From the NCBI RefSeq assembly GCF_016904675.1, contig NZ_CP070228.1, forward strand, positions 744,001 to 808,000: 64,000 nt of DNA. Reading direction: 5' to 3'. Source of the DNA: Arcanobacterium phocisimile (GTDB lineage: Bacteria; Actinomycetota; Actinomycetes; Actinomycetales; Actinomycetaceae). Below are positions 9,782 through 19,500 of the stretch, in pieces (within the stretch, counting starts at the first letter, position 1; every line of letters starts with the position of its first letter). The translations under genes and the position numbers were made by a program. The notes beneath the pieces were generated by a model. The model was not told where the DNA came from. It saw only the letters and a list, made by a program, of their open reading frames with translations, and searched no databases.

Positions 9782-10782
9782 GGACACCACGAAAACCGCG
9801 CAAGCCTATGCCGCTCGATCCGAGTGCGGTCGTCGAACGAACCTCTGGGGGTGAAACGTCGGCGCGTGATCTGCCAGATTATACGCAAGACTACGTTCCT
9901 ACTGCTCCGGTTGACCCTCAGGATTTTGCGGATTTAGACATCGATGAGTCGGATGAATCGTATAATTATGGCGACACCACCGAGGAAGCCGGCTATCTGG
10001 AGATATCTGTCCAAAATGATCATGATTTAGTTGATCGTGCAGACGAGCCGATTGAACTCAGCCAACGACGTCTCGAACGGCGCGCGGAACAGCGTCGTAT
10101 TCAGTTCAAGCGATTTGCGATTTTCTCTGGCTCGATAATTGCTAGCACAGTGTTGATCTGGCTTATTTTCTTCTCGTCGATTATGACATACTCGTTTCAA
10201 GATACGGATATTCGCGGTCTGTCTGCTGAATCGATCGTCGATCGTGCGCGATTAGCTGATGTACTGCGGGCACATAACGGGGAACAAATCTTGCTTTTTG
10301 ATGATCAGAAGCTCCAAGCAGAAGTCTCCCAGGTACTCCCAGAAATAGCGAAGATTTCCTCGGAGTATCAGTTCCCAAACAAGCTGGTTTTCAACGTCGT
10401 CGAACGTGTGGCGGTAGCATGTGTTGTTAGCGGCGAGCAATGTCAGGCGATTGCGCAGGATGGAACACGGATTGCGGTGCCGCAAGATCGTGTGGCTTCA
10501 CTTATCAAGATTGGTGAGCTCCCCGAAGAATTAGATCAAGAAATCGCCATGGACTCGATGACCACAGTACTCAATTCGCTCAATGAGGCTCTGCGAGCGA
10601 TTGTCGGACAGATTTCAATCGATCGCAATATGCTCATATCGCTAACCTTGAGTGACGGGCGGAACGTTGTGTGGGGACAGGCAGAACATAATGAGCAAAA
10701 AGCTGGTATTTTGGCGGTCTTAGTCAATCAGCCGGTGTCAAGAATTGATGTTTCTGCACCGAATGCTCCGGTAACTAGTTAG
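9778..10782 (+). CDS. ftsQ: Division protein FtsQ (POTRA domain)
   Basis: Bitopic division protein linking FtsB/FtsL and the FtsWI synthase to the divisome. The 334-residue sequence has an acidic, disordered cytoplasmic N-terminus of about 115 residues ending in an arginine-rich stretch. One membrane helix follows (about residues 118-140), then an extracellular POTRA region (from about FQDTDIRG) and the FtsQ domain with FNVVERVAVACV. The long N-terminus is common in actinobacterial FtsQ. It is the last gene before the 121-bp gap to ftsZ. The name rests on the domain order plus position between murC and ftsZ. Confidence 0.92.
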   Translation: MRTPRKPRKPMPLDPSAVVERTSGGETSARDLPDYTQDYVPTAPVDPQDFADLDIDESDESYNYGDTTEEAGYLEISVQNDHDLVDRADEPIELSQRRLERRAEQRRIQFKRFAIFSGSIIASTVLIWLIFFSSIMTYSFQDTDIRGLSAESIVDRARLADVLRAHNGEQILLFDDQKLQAEVSQVLPEIAKISSEYQFPNKLVFNVVERVAVACVVSGEQCQAIAQDGTRIAVPQDRVASLIKIGELPEELDQEIAMDSMTTVLNSLNEALRAIVGQISIDRNMLISLTLSDGRNVVWGQAEHNEQKAGILAVLVNQPVSRIDVSAPNAPVTS

Positions 10783-10903
10783 CAATTTCGCAACACGCCC
10801 CGGAAACTCTTGCAACTGCCACCATATTTCTCTACCTTTTGCGCGAGGTTGGACGAATAAAACTTCAAGTTCCACTTGAGGGTTTCGAAGGGAAACGAGA
10901 GAA

Positions 10904-12139
10904 ATGTTTAGTAGCAATGCAAACATCAAAGTTGTTGGTGTTGGTGGTGGCGGCGTCAACGCGGTTGATCGCATGGTTCAAGACGGCCTGGTTGGCGTCG
11001 ATTTCGTTGCAGTTAACACTGACAACCAGAGTCTTGCTAAGTCAGAAGCTGAGACAAAACTCGATATTGGTCGCGATATCTCTAACGGTCTAGGTGCCGG
11101 CGCAGATCCAACGGTCGGTCGCCGTGCTGCTGAAGAGAACGCCGATACAATCAAAGAAACCCTTAAAGATGCTGACATGGTATTCGTGACAGCAGGCGAA
11201 GGTGGCGGTACAGGAACCGGCGCAGCGCCAGTTGTCGCGCAAATAGCACGCGACCTTGATATTTTGACGATTGGCGTAGTCACACGCCCATTCACCTTCG
11301 AAGGTCGCCAGCGTGCTAATAATGCCGATGCTGGTATTGCAGCTCTACGTGAAGCAGTCGATACGCTAATCGTCATCCCAAATGATCGCCTATTACAGAT
11401 TTCTGAGGAATCACTTTCCGTTATTGAGGCATATCGTCTAGCAGACCAAGTCCTACGCTCTGGTGTTCAAGGAATTTCAGATCTCATCACCAAGCCGGGT
11501 CTCGTGAACCTCGACTTCGCGGATGTGAAGGCAATCATGAAGGATGCTGGTACTGCGCTGATGGGTATTGGTGTGGCTACCGGTGAAGATCGCGCAATGC
11601 GTGCTGCTGAAATGGCAATATCATCGCCACTGCTCGAAGCGCGCATCGATGGTGCACGCGGTGTTTTGCTCGCTTATACAGTTTCCGAGAGCTTCGGCTT
11701 GAACGAATTAGCTCAGGCATCAGATCTGATCAAGGAATCGGTCGCAGACGATGCGAACATCATCTTCGGTGTTACGTTCGATGACAACGTTGGCGACGAA
11801 GTTCGCCTCACTGTTATTGCGGCTGGATTTGATCAGGAAAACGATTATTTGCTCGCCCAAACCAAGAAGCACACTCCAGGTGAAGCGCGTCATGAAAGCC
11901 GTGCTAAGCACGTGATTGCTGACCCAGCATCGCATAGTGCTGAACCTGCTTCGCAGCCAAGTCAGCCTGCTCCGCAGGCGAGTACCCCAGTAGCTCCTGC
12001 ACCAGATGTTCCAGTGGTGCCAGTTCAACCAGCCCCGCAACAACCAACCTCCTTGGACGTCCCGCCAACTTTGGAAGATGAGAAGTTTAACCGTCGACCA
12101 GACCTCGACATTCCTGATTTCCTCGTCAACGGTAATTAA
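10904..12139 (+). CDS. ftsZ: Cell division GTPase FtsZ
   Basis: Tubulin-like GTPase that forms the Z ring. The 411-residue sequence has the GTP-binding signature GGGTGTGAAP near residue 104, the N-terminal VVGVGGGGVNAV, and NNADAGIAALREA. A Pro/Ala/Gln-rich linker follows from about residue 325, and the end is the conserved tail DLDIPDFLVNGN, which binds SepF in actinobacteria (sepF lies about 930 bp downstream). A GAGAGA ribosome site precedes the ATG. The 121-bp gap after ftsQ probably carries a separate promoter; I see no unambiguous -10/-35 pair there. Confidence 0.98.
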   Translation: MFSSNANIKVVGVGGGGVNAVDRMVQDGLVGVDFVAVNTDNQSLAKSEAETKLDIGRDISNGLGAGADPTVGRRAAEENADTIKETLKDADMVFVTAGEGGGTGTGAAPVVAQIARDLDILTIGVVTRPFTFEGRQRANNADAGIAALREAVDTLIVIPNDRLLQISEESLSVIEAYRLADQVLRSGVQGISDLITKPGLVNLDFADVKAIMKDAGTALMGIGVATGEDRAMRAAEMAISSPLLEARIDGARGVLLAYTVSESFGLNELAQASDLIKESVADDANIIFGVTFDDNVGDEVRLTVIAAGFDQENDYLLAQTKKHTPGEARHESRAKHVIADPASHSAEPASQPSQPAPQASTPVAPAPDVPVVPVQPAPQQPTSLDVPPTLEDEKFNRRPDLDIPDFLVNGN

Positions 12140-12160
12140 GATCGATTCCACGTCCAATCC

Positions 12161-12193
12161 AGAGGCTGCAATGCTCGGCGCATTGCAGCCTCT
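12161..12193 (+). terminator. Perfect 13-bp hairpin after ftsZ
   Basis: The arms 12161-12173 and 12181-12193 (AGAGGCTGCAATG and its exact complement) enclose a 7-nt loop, 22 nt after the ftsZ stop. There is no run of T after it, so it may be a weak terminator or an mRNA 3'-end stabiliser rather than a classical intrinsic terminator. Confidence 0.6.
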
Positions 12194-12238
12194 GCTGTAT
12201 ATTGTCATTGGCATCACGTACTAGCAAGGGAATAGTTG

Positions 12239-13018
12239 ATGGCTGATGATCGCAATTTTGGAATATCGCATTTCTTCACGACAGTTGAAGGGGGCGTGTC
12301 TAAGAAGCTCTACGCGTCTGCGAATCTCGGTTTTCATGTTGGTGACCGCCCCGATAATGTAGTCCAGAATCGAAAACTTTTGGAAAAGCGAACCGGAGTT
12401 CCGATTGTGTGGATGGAACAAGTCCATGGAGCGCACGTTGCGTCGGTCATCCCACAGGATCCAGATATTTTACCGACAGATCCGTATGGTTTTCTTACTG
12501 TCGGACAAGCAGACGGGATTATTCTCGAGCGTAGAGATGTGCCCGAAACAGGTTTAGCACTCGCTGTTATGGTTGCCGATTGTGTCCCTGTCCTCTTAGC
12601 CGACCGCACAGGTTCTCGAATTGCTGCTGTACACATGGGCAGAGCTGGAATGGAAAAAGAGATTGTGGGAAAGGCAGTGGACATGTTTTTGGCTAGAGGT
12701 TCACACACTAATGACATATCTGTTTGGTTTGGACCGCATATCTGTAAGGCATGCTATGAAGTGGGTGCAGAGCTCGCGCAACAGATGCCCACTGCAGTGA
12801 GATCTGTAACCCGGTGGGGGAGCCCGGGGCTTGATATTGCGCTCGGTGGGATCCATCAATTGCAAGAACGAGGAGTATCTGTTCACATCAGCAATCAGTG
12901 TACTTATGAATCTACCCTCTACTATTCCCACCGTCGTGCCACCCAGTTATCTGGGCCCACTGGTCGCTTCGCTGGAATTATTTCGCTGATTCCGCACGAC
13001 ACGCTCGCAATGTACTAG
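12239..13018 (+). CDS. pgeF: Peptidoglycan editing factor PgeF (laccase-domain, YfiH)
   Basis: Multicopper-oxidase-fold (DUF152) protein of 259 residues. In E. coli the homologue hydrolyses wrongly built UDP-MurNAc-L-Ser; it is commonly found after ftsZ in Gram-positive dcw clusters. The conserved metal-site residues are visible: QVHGAH, VADCVPVLLAD and AVHMGRAGM carry the His-Cys-His set, followed by WFGPHICKACYEVG. The start is ATG 12239, 6-7 nt after AAGGGA; an in-frame TTG at 12236 is less likely. The neighbours sepF and yggT follow in the usual order. Confidence 0.9.
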   Translation: MADDRNFGISHFFTTVEGGVSKKLYASANLGFHVGDRPDNVVQNRKLLEKRTGVPIVWMEQVHGAHVASVIPQDPDILPTDPYGFLTVGQADGIILERRDVPETGLALAVMVADCVPVLLADRTGSRIAAVHMGRAGMEKEIVGKAVDMFLARGSHTNDISVWFGPHICKACYEVGAELAQQMPTAVRSVTRWGSPGLDIALGGIHQLQERGVSVHISNQCTYESTLYYSHRRATQLSGPTGRFAGIISLIPHDTLAMY

Positions 13019-13072
13019 GTTTTTCAGCGATTTGCGCATAGTTTAATGACAGTAGGACCAAAGGAGAGTGCA

Positions 13073-13483
13073 ATGGGAATTTTTGATCGAATCGCAGCAA
13101 AAGCTACACCTTACGAAGATGAGGTTGATTACGAGCAATACGATCAGTACCCAGAGGAGGAGTATTTCGAGGATGAGGCTCCAGTGGCCCCATTGCATTC
13201 GATTCCAGCAGTTCCTGAGGTCGCTCGGATCGTTACGGTTTGGGTAACCGACTTCAAGGATGTGAAAGATTTTGCAACGGAGTACCGACATGGGCTTCCA
13301 GTGATTTTGAATCTTTCTGACGCGACCAATGAAGACCGTAAACGAATCGTCGATTTTGCGCTCGGTCTCGTATTCGGTCTTGAAGGTGCATTTTCGCGGA
13401 TTTCTGAGGACGTCTTCCTACTAACTCCTCAGGCAGTTAAGCTTGATTCTATGGGTGCTGAAGAACCGCATAACTTCGGGTGA
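13073..13483 (+). CDS. sepF: Cell division protein SepF
   Basis: FtsZ membrane anchor and Z-ring assembly factor; in actinobacteria it is essential and binds the FtsZ C-terminal tail. The 136-residue protein starts MGIFDRIAAK (an amphipathic helix for membrane binding), then an acidic linker rich in Asp/Glu/Tyr, then the SepF core with LNLSDATNEDRKRIVDFALG and a FLLTP strand. ATG 13073 follows AAGGAGAG, so I prefer it to the in-frame ATG at 13046. Confidence 0.95.
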   Translation: MGIFDRIAAKATPYEDEVDYEQYDQYPEEEYFEDEAPVAPLHSIPAVPEVARIVTVWVTDFKDVKDFATEYRHGLPVILNLSDATNEDRKRIVDFALGLVFGLEGAFSRISEDVFLLTPQAVKLDSMGAEEPHNFG

Positions 13484-13782
13484 TAATGTCATATCTCTTT
13501 ATCGCCGTTATTTGGCTTTGCAGTCTTTACACGTTCGTACTTTTCGCACGCGTGATTGTTGACCTGACGTTATCCCTCACGCGAGATTGGCATCCGGATA
13601 GTGCCTTTGTTGTGGTTTTCAATGCTGTGTACTTTTTGACTGACCCGCCGTTACGTTTGGTCAATCGGTACATCCCTCCGTTACGTTTGGGCGGGATTGC
13701 ATTGGATCTCGGGTTCATCGTGGTTTTCATCGCAGTGCGGGTGATACAAAACATCGCTATTGCACTTGCTACGGCACTTTAG
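13480..13782 (+). CDS. YggT family membrane protein
   Basis: Small membrane protein of about 100 residues with two hydrophobic segments (about 3-22 and 68-95) and the YggT pattern FARVIVDLTLSLTRDWHP...DPPLRLVNRYIPPLRLGGIALDLGFI. YggT genes sit between sepF and divIVA in many Gram-positive bacteria; the biochemical role is not established. GTG 13480 overlaps the sepF stop by 4 nt; ATG 13486 is the alternative start. Neither has a clear ribosome site, so translational coupling is likely. Confidence 0.9.
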   Translation: MIMSYLFIAVIWLCSLYTFVLFARVIVDLTLSLTRDWHPDSAFVVVFNAVYFLTDPPLRLVNRYIPPLRLGGIALDLGFIVVFIAVRVIQNIAIALATAL

Positions 13783-13896
13783 CTCCTTTGGGTACTTAAT
13801 CCTATAAGATGCTAGTAGCTTATGGTAAAAGTGTTTTATTTCGCCTTCTCCTAGATAAAATTCGCCTTTAATTACCCGTTCAAGCCAATCCTCTAG

Positions 13897-13930
13897 TAAT
13901 CTATGCTGGTAGGTACTCAATTCGGAGTAC
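13897..13930 (+). promoter_or_regulatory. divIVA promoter region with an 18-bp palindrome
   Basis: In the 170-bp gap before divIVA, -10-like hexamers TAATCT (13897-13902) and TATGCT (13902-13907) are followed by the inverted repeat GTACTC-AATTCG-GAGTAC (13913-13930), 22 nt before the ATG. It could be an operator or a 5'-leader hairpin. No regulator is identified. Confidence 0.4.
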
Positions 13931-13952
13931 AAGAATTATAACGAGGTGAAAA

Positions 13953-14534
13953 ATGGCTCAGCTTTCTGAACAAGATGTCGTAAACAAGCAGTTCAAGGAG
14001 CCCGCATCCATCACAGATGGCTATGATCAGGATGATGTCGATTTCTTCCTGGATGAAGTCGCTGAGACTATTGCGAAGCTTACTGCTGAAAAGGCAGAGT
14101 TACAGGAGAAGCTAGCACGTGCAGAGGCTCGGGTCACTGAACTCGAAAATGCGCAGGGTACTTCCCAGCCACAGGCATCGGCTAGTGCTCCAACCGATGC
14201 TACATCCACAACATCATTGGCCCCTGTGCCAACTGACAATGAAGCAGTTGAAGCAGCATCCGTTTTGGCAATGGCTAAGCAACTGCACGATCAGTTTGTT
14301 GCTGACGGCAAGGCTGAGAATGCTCGATTGATTTCTGAAGGTGAAGCCGAGAAGGTACGTATCGTCACTGAAGCTGAGGATATTCACAACCGTACCTTGG
14401 CTAAGCTCGAAGAAGAGCGTTCGCTCATCGAACGCAAGATCGCTGAACTTCGTGACTTCGAGCGTGACTACCGTACACGCTTGAAGAGCTACTTGGAGTC
14501 GTTGTTGCACAACGTCGACTCAAGCCAGCAGTAG
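13953..14534 (+). CDS. divIVA: Polar growth scaffold DivIVA/Wag31
   Basis: Coiled-coil scaffold that marks poles and septa and directs wall synthesis in actinobacteria. The 193-residue protein has the N-terminal DivIVA domain (QFKEPASITDGYDQDDVDFFLDEV split over residues 9-35). A first coiled coil (36-65), a Ser/Thr/Pro/Ala linker (67-95) and a second long coiled coil to about residue 185 follow. A GAGGTG ribosome site precedes the ATG. It ends the division cluster and is followed by a terminator. It is shorter in the linker than many mycobacterial Wag31 proteins. Confidence 0.94.
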   Translation: MAQLSEQDVVNKQFKEPASITDGYDQDDVDFFLDEVAETIAKLTAEKAELQEKLARAEARVTELENAQGTSQPQASASAPTDATSTTSLAPVPTDNEAVEAASVLAMAKQLHDQFVADGKAENARLISEGEAEKVRIVTEAEDIHNRTLAKLEEERSLIERKIAELRDFERDYRTRLKSYLESLLHNVDSSQQ

Positions 14535-14549
14535 TCGCATATGAGTTTC

Positions 14550-14586
14550 AAGGGGCCGGCACTCGGTTAGTGTCGGTCCCTTTCTC
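14550..14586 (+). terminator. Intrinsic terminator after divIVA
   Basis: AAGGGGCCGGCACT pairs with AGTGTCGGTCCCTT (two G-U pairs) around a short loop, followed by TTCTC. It closes the divIVA transcript and separates it from the lspA promoter. Confidence 0.85.
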
Positions 14587-14608
14587 GTTGCTTGCGCAGG
14601 AGTTTTGC

Positions 14609-14614
14609 TACAAT
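14609..14614 (+). promoter_or_regulatory. -10 box TACAAT of a probably leaderless lspA mRNA
   Basis: TACAAT lies 6 nt before the GTG at 14621, so transcription would begin at or next to the start codon. A weak -35 (TTGCTT, 14588-14593) is 15 nt upstream. No Shine-Dalgarno sits at a usable distance. Confidence 0.6.
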
Positions 14615-14620
14615 CACTAG

Positions 14621-15133
14621 GTGACGAAAAAGAATCTCATACTCCTAGCCATTGCAACCGTTACCGTTATCATTGATCAATTATCTAAACATTGGGCTCT
14701 TTTGGCTCTCAATGATGGCAGGACTCTCCCTATCTTGGGCGATTGGTTGAGCCTACATCTGGTACATAACCCGGGTGCGGCTTTCTCATTCTTAGATAAC
14801 GCTACGTGGGTATTTACGCTCATAGCAACGGCCTTCGTCGTCGCTTTTCCATTTTTCTTGCGGTCGGTAAGCTCTCGCGTCGTTCTCGTTTCCGCTGCGC
14901 TAGTTTGGGGTGGCGCGATCGGGAATCTGATTGATCGTCTCTTTCGCGATCCAGGTTTCCCACAAGGCCATGTTGTTGATTTTATTCAATACTCAGATTG
15001 GTTCATTGGCAATGTTGCAGATATAGCGCTCGTTGCTGGCTTTGCCGTATGGGGTATATATGAGCTACTTAGTCCCAGTTCGCCCAATGCCACGACGCAT
15101 ACGGTTCAAACCATCTCAGAGGAGAAGCCGTGA
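14621..15133 (+). CDS. lspA: Prolipoprotein signal peptidase LspA
   Basis: Membrane aspartyl protease that removes signal peptides of diacylglyceryl-modified prolipoproteins (substrates here would include ZnuA and the Mgl-type binding protein). The 170-residue protein has four membrane segments, DQLSKHWAL near the N-terminus, HNPGAAFS, and the two catalytic aspartates in GNLIDRL and [10 protein letters not shown]. The start is GTG, apparently leaderless. The stop overlaps the GTG of the following pseudouridine synthase (GTGA), a common lspA-rluD pairing. Confidence 0.96.
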   Translation: MTKKNLILLAIATVTVIIDQLSKHWALLALNDGRTLPILGDWLSLHLVHNPGAAFSFLDNATWVFTLIATAFVVAFPFFLRSVSSRVVLVSAALVWGGAIGNLIDRLFRDPGFPQGHVVDFIQYSDWFIGNVADIALVAGFAVWGIYELLSPSSPNATTHTVQTISEEKP

Positions 15134-16053
15134 CACATACATATTTCATTCCTGATGGTTTTGCTGGCGAACGTATCGATGTTGTTCTAGCTAAAATGAC
15201 AGGGATTTCGCGCTCGCAAATTGCAGAGCTTATTGCGGGAGGCGAGGTCCACATTGATGGCCATGTTCCTGGAAAGTCTGAGCGAGTTGCAGCTGGAGCA
15301 TTGGTCTCGGTAAGTCTTCCGCAACCGGCGAGTCTCGAACCGCAGCCTACCCCAGTTGATGGCATGGGTGTGTTGTATGAAGACGAAGATATTATCGTCG
15401 TCGATAAACCCGCTGGTGTTGCTGCGCACGCCTCGCAAAATTTTGAAGGTCCGAATGTATTAGGTGCGTTGCTTGCCGCGGGAGTGAGGCTAACGACGTC
15501 GGGGCCACAAGAACGTATGGGAATTGTGCACCGGCTCGACGTAGGTACTACTGGAGCGATGGTTGTCGCTAAGTCAGAGCTGGCGTATACGGTTTTGAAG
15601 CGGGCGTTCCGAGATCGTACTGTCACCAAGATTTATCACGCTCTTGTCCAAGGCCATCCAGACCCGATGAATGGTACGGTAGAGGCTCCTATTGGGCGTG
15701 ATCATCGCCATCAATGGCGAATGAATGTACGAGCAGACGGCAAGCCATCGGTGACACACTATGACACCCTTGAAGCGATGGCCGGAGCGAGCCTGCTTGA
15801 GGTTCATCTTGAAACTGGGCGCACCCACCAAATTCGTGTTCATATGAGTGCGTTGAAACATCCGTGTGTGGGTGATGATATGTATGGAGCTGATCCTCGT
15901 CTGTCTGCTCGTGTAGGGCTTGAGCGTCAATGGTTGCATGCAGTGCGGTTGGGTTTTGATCATCCTCGGACGGGACATTACCTAGAGGTTGAATCGCACT
16001 ATCCGCAGGACTTGCAAAAATCGTTGGACATGATGCGTGCAGGTTTACTGTAA
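15130..16053 (+). CDS. RluA/RluD family rRNA pseudouridine synthase
   Basis: Predicted 23S rRNA pseudouridine synthase of 307 residues. An S4 RNA-binding domain (about residues 13-70, [16 protein letters not shown]) precedes the catalytic domain with the motif [11 protein letters not shown] (active-site Asp) near residue 137 and the late [11 protein letters not shown] motif. The best fit is RluD-like, with uridines of helix 69 as the usual target; the exact site cannot be read from sequence. GTG 15130 overlaps lspA and follows AGGAGAAG. Confidence 0.92.
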   Translation: MTHTYFIPDGFAGERIDVVLAKMTGISRSQIAELIAGGEVHIDGHVPGKSERVAAGALVSVSLPQPASLEPQPTPVDGMGVLYEDEDIIVVDKPAGVAAHASQNFEGPNVLGALLAAGVRLTTSGPQERMGIVHRLDVGTTGAMVVAKSELAYTVLKRAFRDRTVTKIYHALVQGHPDPMNGTVEAPIGRDHRHQWRMNVRADGKPSVTHYDTLEAMAGASLLEVHLETGRTHQIRVHMSALKHPCVGDDMYGADPRLSARVGLERQWLHAVRLGFDHPRTGHYLEVESHYPQDLQKSLDMMRAGLL

Positions 16054-16514
16054 TGGATGTTCAACGTCTTTTGTGGAATAGTGATTTAACTGCGGCCTAT
16101 CAGTTGCGTCGGGAAGTTTTTGTCGACGAGCAACATGTTCCGTTCGAACTTGAGTATGATGAGCGCGATACTGCACCAGGTACATACCATGTGGTTGTAC
16201 GTTTAGTTGGGGAGGGCGAGGCGGCTGGAACTGGGCGGGTTTTCGCCGATGACGATGGACATGTTCATATCGGCCGGATTGCGGTGCGCCGTGAGGCACG
16301 CAAAATGGGTATTGGCGCACGCGTGATGGCTGAGTTGCATGAGATTGCGCGCGAAATTTTTGCCGGCGATGAGGGTGTGGAGATTTTCTTGTCGGCGCAG
16401 CTCACAGCAATAGATTTTTATCGCCGGCTTGGATATCAACCGGTGAGTGATGAGATCTATCTTGACGCGGGTATCGAGCATCAAGATATGTCGGTCAAGT
16501 TATCGAGCATGTGA
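16053..16514 (+). CDS. GNAT family N-acetyltransferase
   Basis: A 153-residue single-domain acyltransferase. The acetyl-CoA loop is visible as RIAVRREARKMGIGARVM (R/Q-x-x-G-x-G/A), and FYRRLGYQPVSD near the end is typical of the ElaA-like/GNAT fold, as is the N-terminal LRREVFVDEQHVPFELEYDE. The substrate is unknown. The ATG shares a base with the stop of the pseudouridine synthase (TAATG), so it is cotranscribed with lspA and the synthase. Confidence 0.88.
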   Translation: MDVQRLLWNSDLTAAYQLRREVFVDEQHVPFELEYDERDTAPGTYHVVVRLVGEGEAAGTGRVFADDDGHVHIGRIAVRREARKMGIGARVMAELHEIAREIFAGDEGVEIFLSAQLTAIDFYRRLGYQPVSDEIYLDAGIEHQDMSVKLSSM

Positions 16515-16559
16515 GAATCTACGTGACCTAGACACCAGACATGTGTGGGACGCAGTCAT

Positions 16560-16565
16560 TAGACT
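16560..16565 (+). promoter_or_regulatory. -10 box TAGACT of a probably leaderless dnaE mRNA
   Basis: TAGACT lies exactly 6 nt before the dnaE ATG (16572), with no Shine-Dalgarno between. The same hexamer at the same or nearly the same distance precedes the genes at 38386 and 53932. Confidence 0.6.
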
Positions 16566-16571
16566 ATAGCC

Positions 16572-19500
16572 ATGGCTGGAAAAAACTTTGCGCACTTGCA
16601 TGTTCATACGGATTATTCGTTGCTTGATGGAGCGGCGAAGATTAATAAACTAGTGGCAGAAGTTGCTCGCCTCGAACAGCCCGCCGTTGCGATTACGGAT
16701 CATGGTTACTTGTTTGGTGCGTATGAAATGTATAAGGCGGCTACGGCGGCTGGGATTAAGCCTATTATTGGTCTTGAAGCATATATGACGCCAGGTACGT
16801 CGCGGTTCGATCAGACCCGTCAGTTGTGGGGTACTGAGGCACAACGTTCAGATGATGTTTCAGCTCGTGGTGCATACACCCATATGACCCTTCTGTCGGA
16901 GAACAATACCGGTATGCATAACTTGTTCCGGATGAACTCTCTTGCGTCACTCGAGGGGCAAATGGGCAAGTGGCCGCGTATGGATCGTGAGCTACTTGAA
17001 ACCTATCATGATGGTTTGATTGGTACTGCCGGGTGTCCTTCAGGAGAAATTCAGACCCGCCTGCGGTTAGGCCATTGGGACGAGGCGCTTAAAGCTGCTG
17101 GTGAATTACAAGATATTTTCGGCAAAGATAACTTCTTCGTTGAGGTGATGGATCACGGCCTAGAGATTGAACGCCGAGTGCAAAAAGACTTGATCAAAAT
17201 TGCTCGTATTATCGGTGCTCCGTTGATTGCGACCAACGATTCGCATTATGTCAAACGCGAAGATCGCGATATTCAAGACGCCATGTTGTGTATTAATTCC
17301 GGTTCGACACTTATGGATCCCGATCGTTTCAAATTCGACGGGGATGGCTACTACATCAAGTCTTCGGAGGAGATGTGGCGCCAGTTTGAAGATCTTCCAG
17401 AAGCGGTTGAGAACACGTTGCTTATCGCTGAACGATGCAACGTTTCGTTCCAAACTACTGCGGATGGCATTAGCTACATGCCGGCTTTCCCAGTGCCACC
17501 GGGGGAAGATGAGACGTCGTGGTTCATTAACCAGGTAGAAGCTGGTTTGATGAAGCGCTATAACGGCAGTATTCCGCAACATGTACGAGAACGTGCCGAT
17601 TATGAGGTTGGCGTTATCACCTCGATGGGATTTCCAGGATACTTCCTGGTTGTTTCCGATTATATTAAGTGGGCGAAAGAACACGGTATTCGAGTGGGTC
17701 CTGGTCGTGGTTCAGGCGCTGGGTCGATGGTGGCTTACGCGCTTGAGATTACTCAACTCGATCCGATTAAGCACGACTTGCTGTTCGAACGATTCTTAAA
17801 CCCCGAGCGTGTCTCGCTTCCTGATATCGACGTCGACTTCGACGATCGTCGTCGCGATGAAGTTATCCGTTACGTTGAAGAAAAGTACGGAACTGATAAA
17901 GTGGCGCAGGTCGTTACATATGGAACCATTAAAACGAAGCAAGCGTTGAAGGATGCCGCCCGAGTTTTAGGTATGCCATTCCAGATGGGTGACCAGTTAA
18001 CGAAAGCTTTGCCGCCTGATGTTCAGGGCAAATCGATTGCGGTTAAAGATATATACAATCAGCAGGCGGCTCGCTACAACGAAGCAGATGAATTCCGCGA
18101 ATTTGTGGATGGTAACGCGGAGGCTAAACGTGTCTTTGAATTCGCGCTTGGTTTGGAGGGAATGACTCGTCAGACCGGCGTTCACGCGTGTGCAGTTATC
18201 ATGTCTTCCACGCCGTTAACTGATGTTATTCCGGTGATGAAACGTCTTCAGGACGGGGCGATTATTACCCAATTTGAATATCCGCAATGTGAAGAATTGG
18301 GTCTGGTGAAGATGGACTTCCTCGGATTGTCCAACTTGACTGTTATCGAAGGTGCGTTGGCAAATATTCGTAACAATGGCAAACAAGCTCCGGATATTGA
18401 TGCTATCCCGCTCGATGATAAGGAAACGTACGAGCTGTTAGGTCGCGCTGAAACCTTGGGTATTTTCCAGCTAGATTCTCCGGGTATGCGCCAGTTGCTC
18501 AAACAGATGAAGCCCGATATGTTCGGCGATATTTCGGCAGTTTCAGCGCTTTATCGTCCAGGTCCGATGGGTGCGAATTCGCATACTAATTACGCTCTAC
18601 GTAAGAACGGTCTGCAAGAAAAGACTCCTATCCATCCGGAGTTAGCCGAAGCCCTTGAAGATATTTTAGGTTCAACGCACGGCTTGATTGTCTTCCAAGA
18701 GCAAGTTATGCGTATTGCGCAGAAGCTTGCTGGTTTCTCCTTAGGACAAGCAGATATTTTGCGTAAGGCAATGGGAAAAAAGAAAGCTGACGTGCTGCAA
18801 CAGCAGTTCAAAGGCTTTGCCCAAGGCATGCGCGATCATGGATATTCTGATAACGCGATTAATACTCTGTGGGATATTCTTGTGCCATTCGCTCAATATG
18901 CGTTTAACAAGTCCCATTCGGAAGCATACGCATTAGTAACCTACCAAACGGCTTATCTTAAAGCACACTATCCAAGTGAATATATGGCAGCGTTACTGAC
19001 CTCAAATCAAAACAACAAGACGAAAGTAGCAACCTACCTTGCTGACACTCGCCGTATGGGCATTCGTGTCAATGTTCCAGACGTTAATAAGTCAATGGAT
19101 GTGTATTCTGCAGTGGGCGACGAAGTCCGAGTCGGTTTGAGCTCGGTTCGCAATGTTGGCAAGAACGTCGTTGAAGGCATTATCCAGACGCGACAAGAGA
19201 AGGGAGTTTTCACTTCCTTCCAAGACTTCCTCGATAAAGTTCCGGCTTCGGTATTGAACAAACGTGGGATTGAGTGCTTGATCAAGGCTGGCGCCTTTGA
19301 CTCGTTGGGGTACTCCAGGCGTGCTCTTGTAGCCATCCACGAAGAAGCTATCGAAGCAGTTTTGCCAGTTAAACGTAACGAGGCAGGCGGGCAATTCGAT
19401 CTTTTTGGCGGTCTCGGGGAAGACAATCCGATTGCACAATCGTTCAACGTTGAAGTTCCAGATCTTCCGGAATGGGACAAGAAAGAAAAGCTTAATATTG

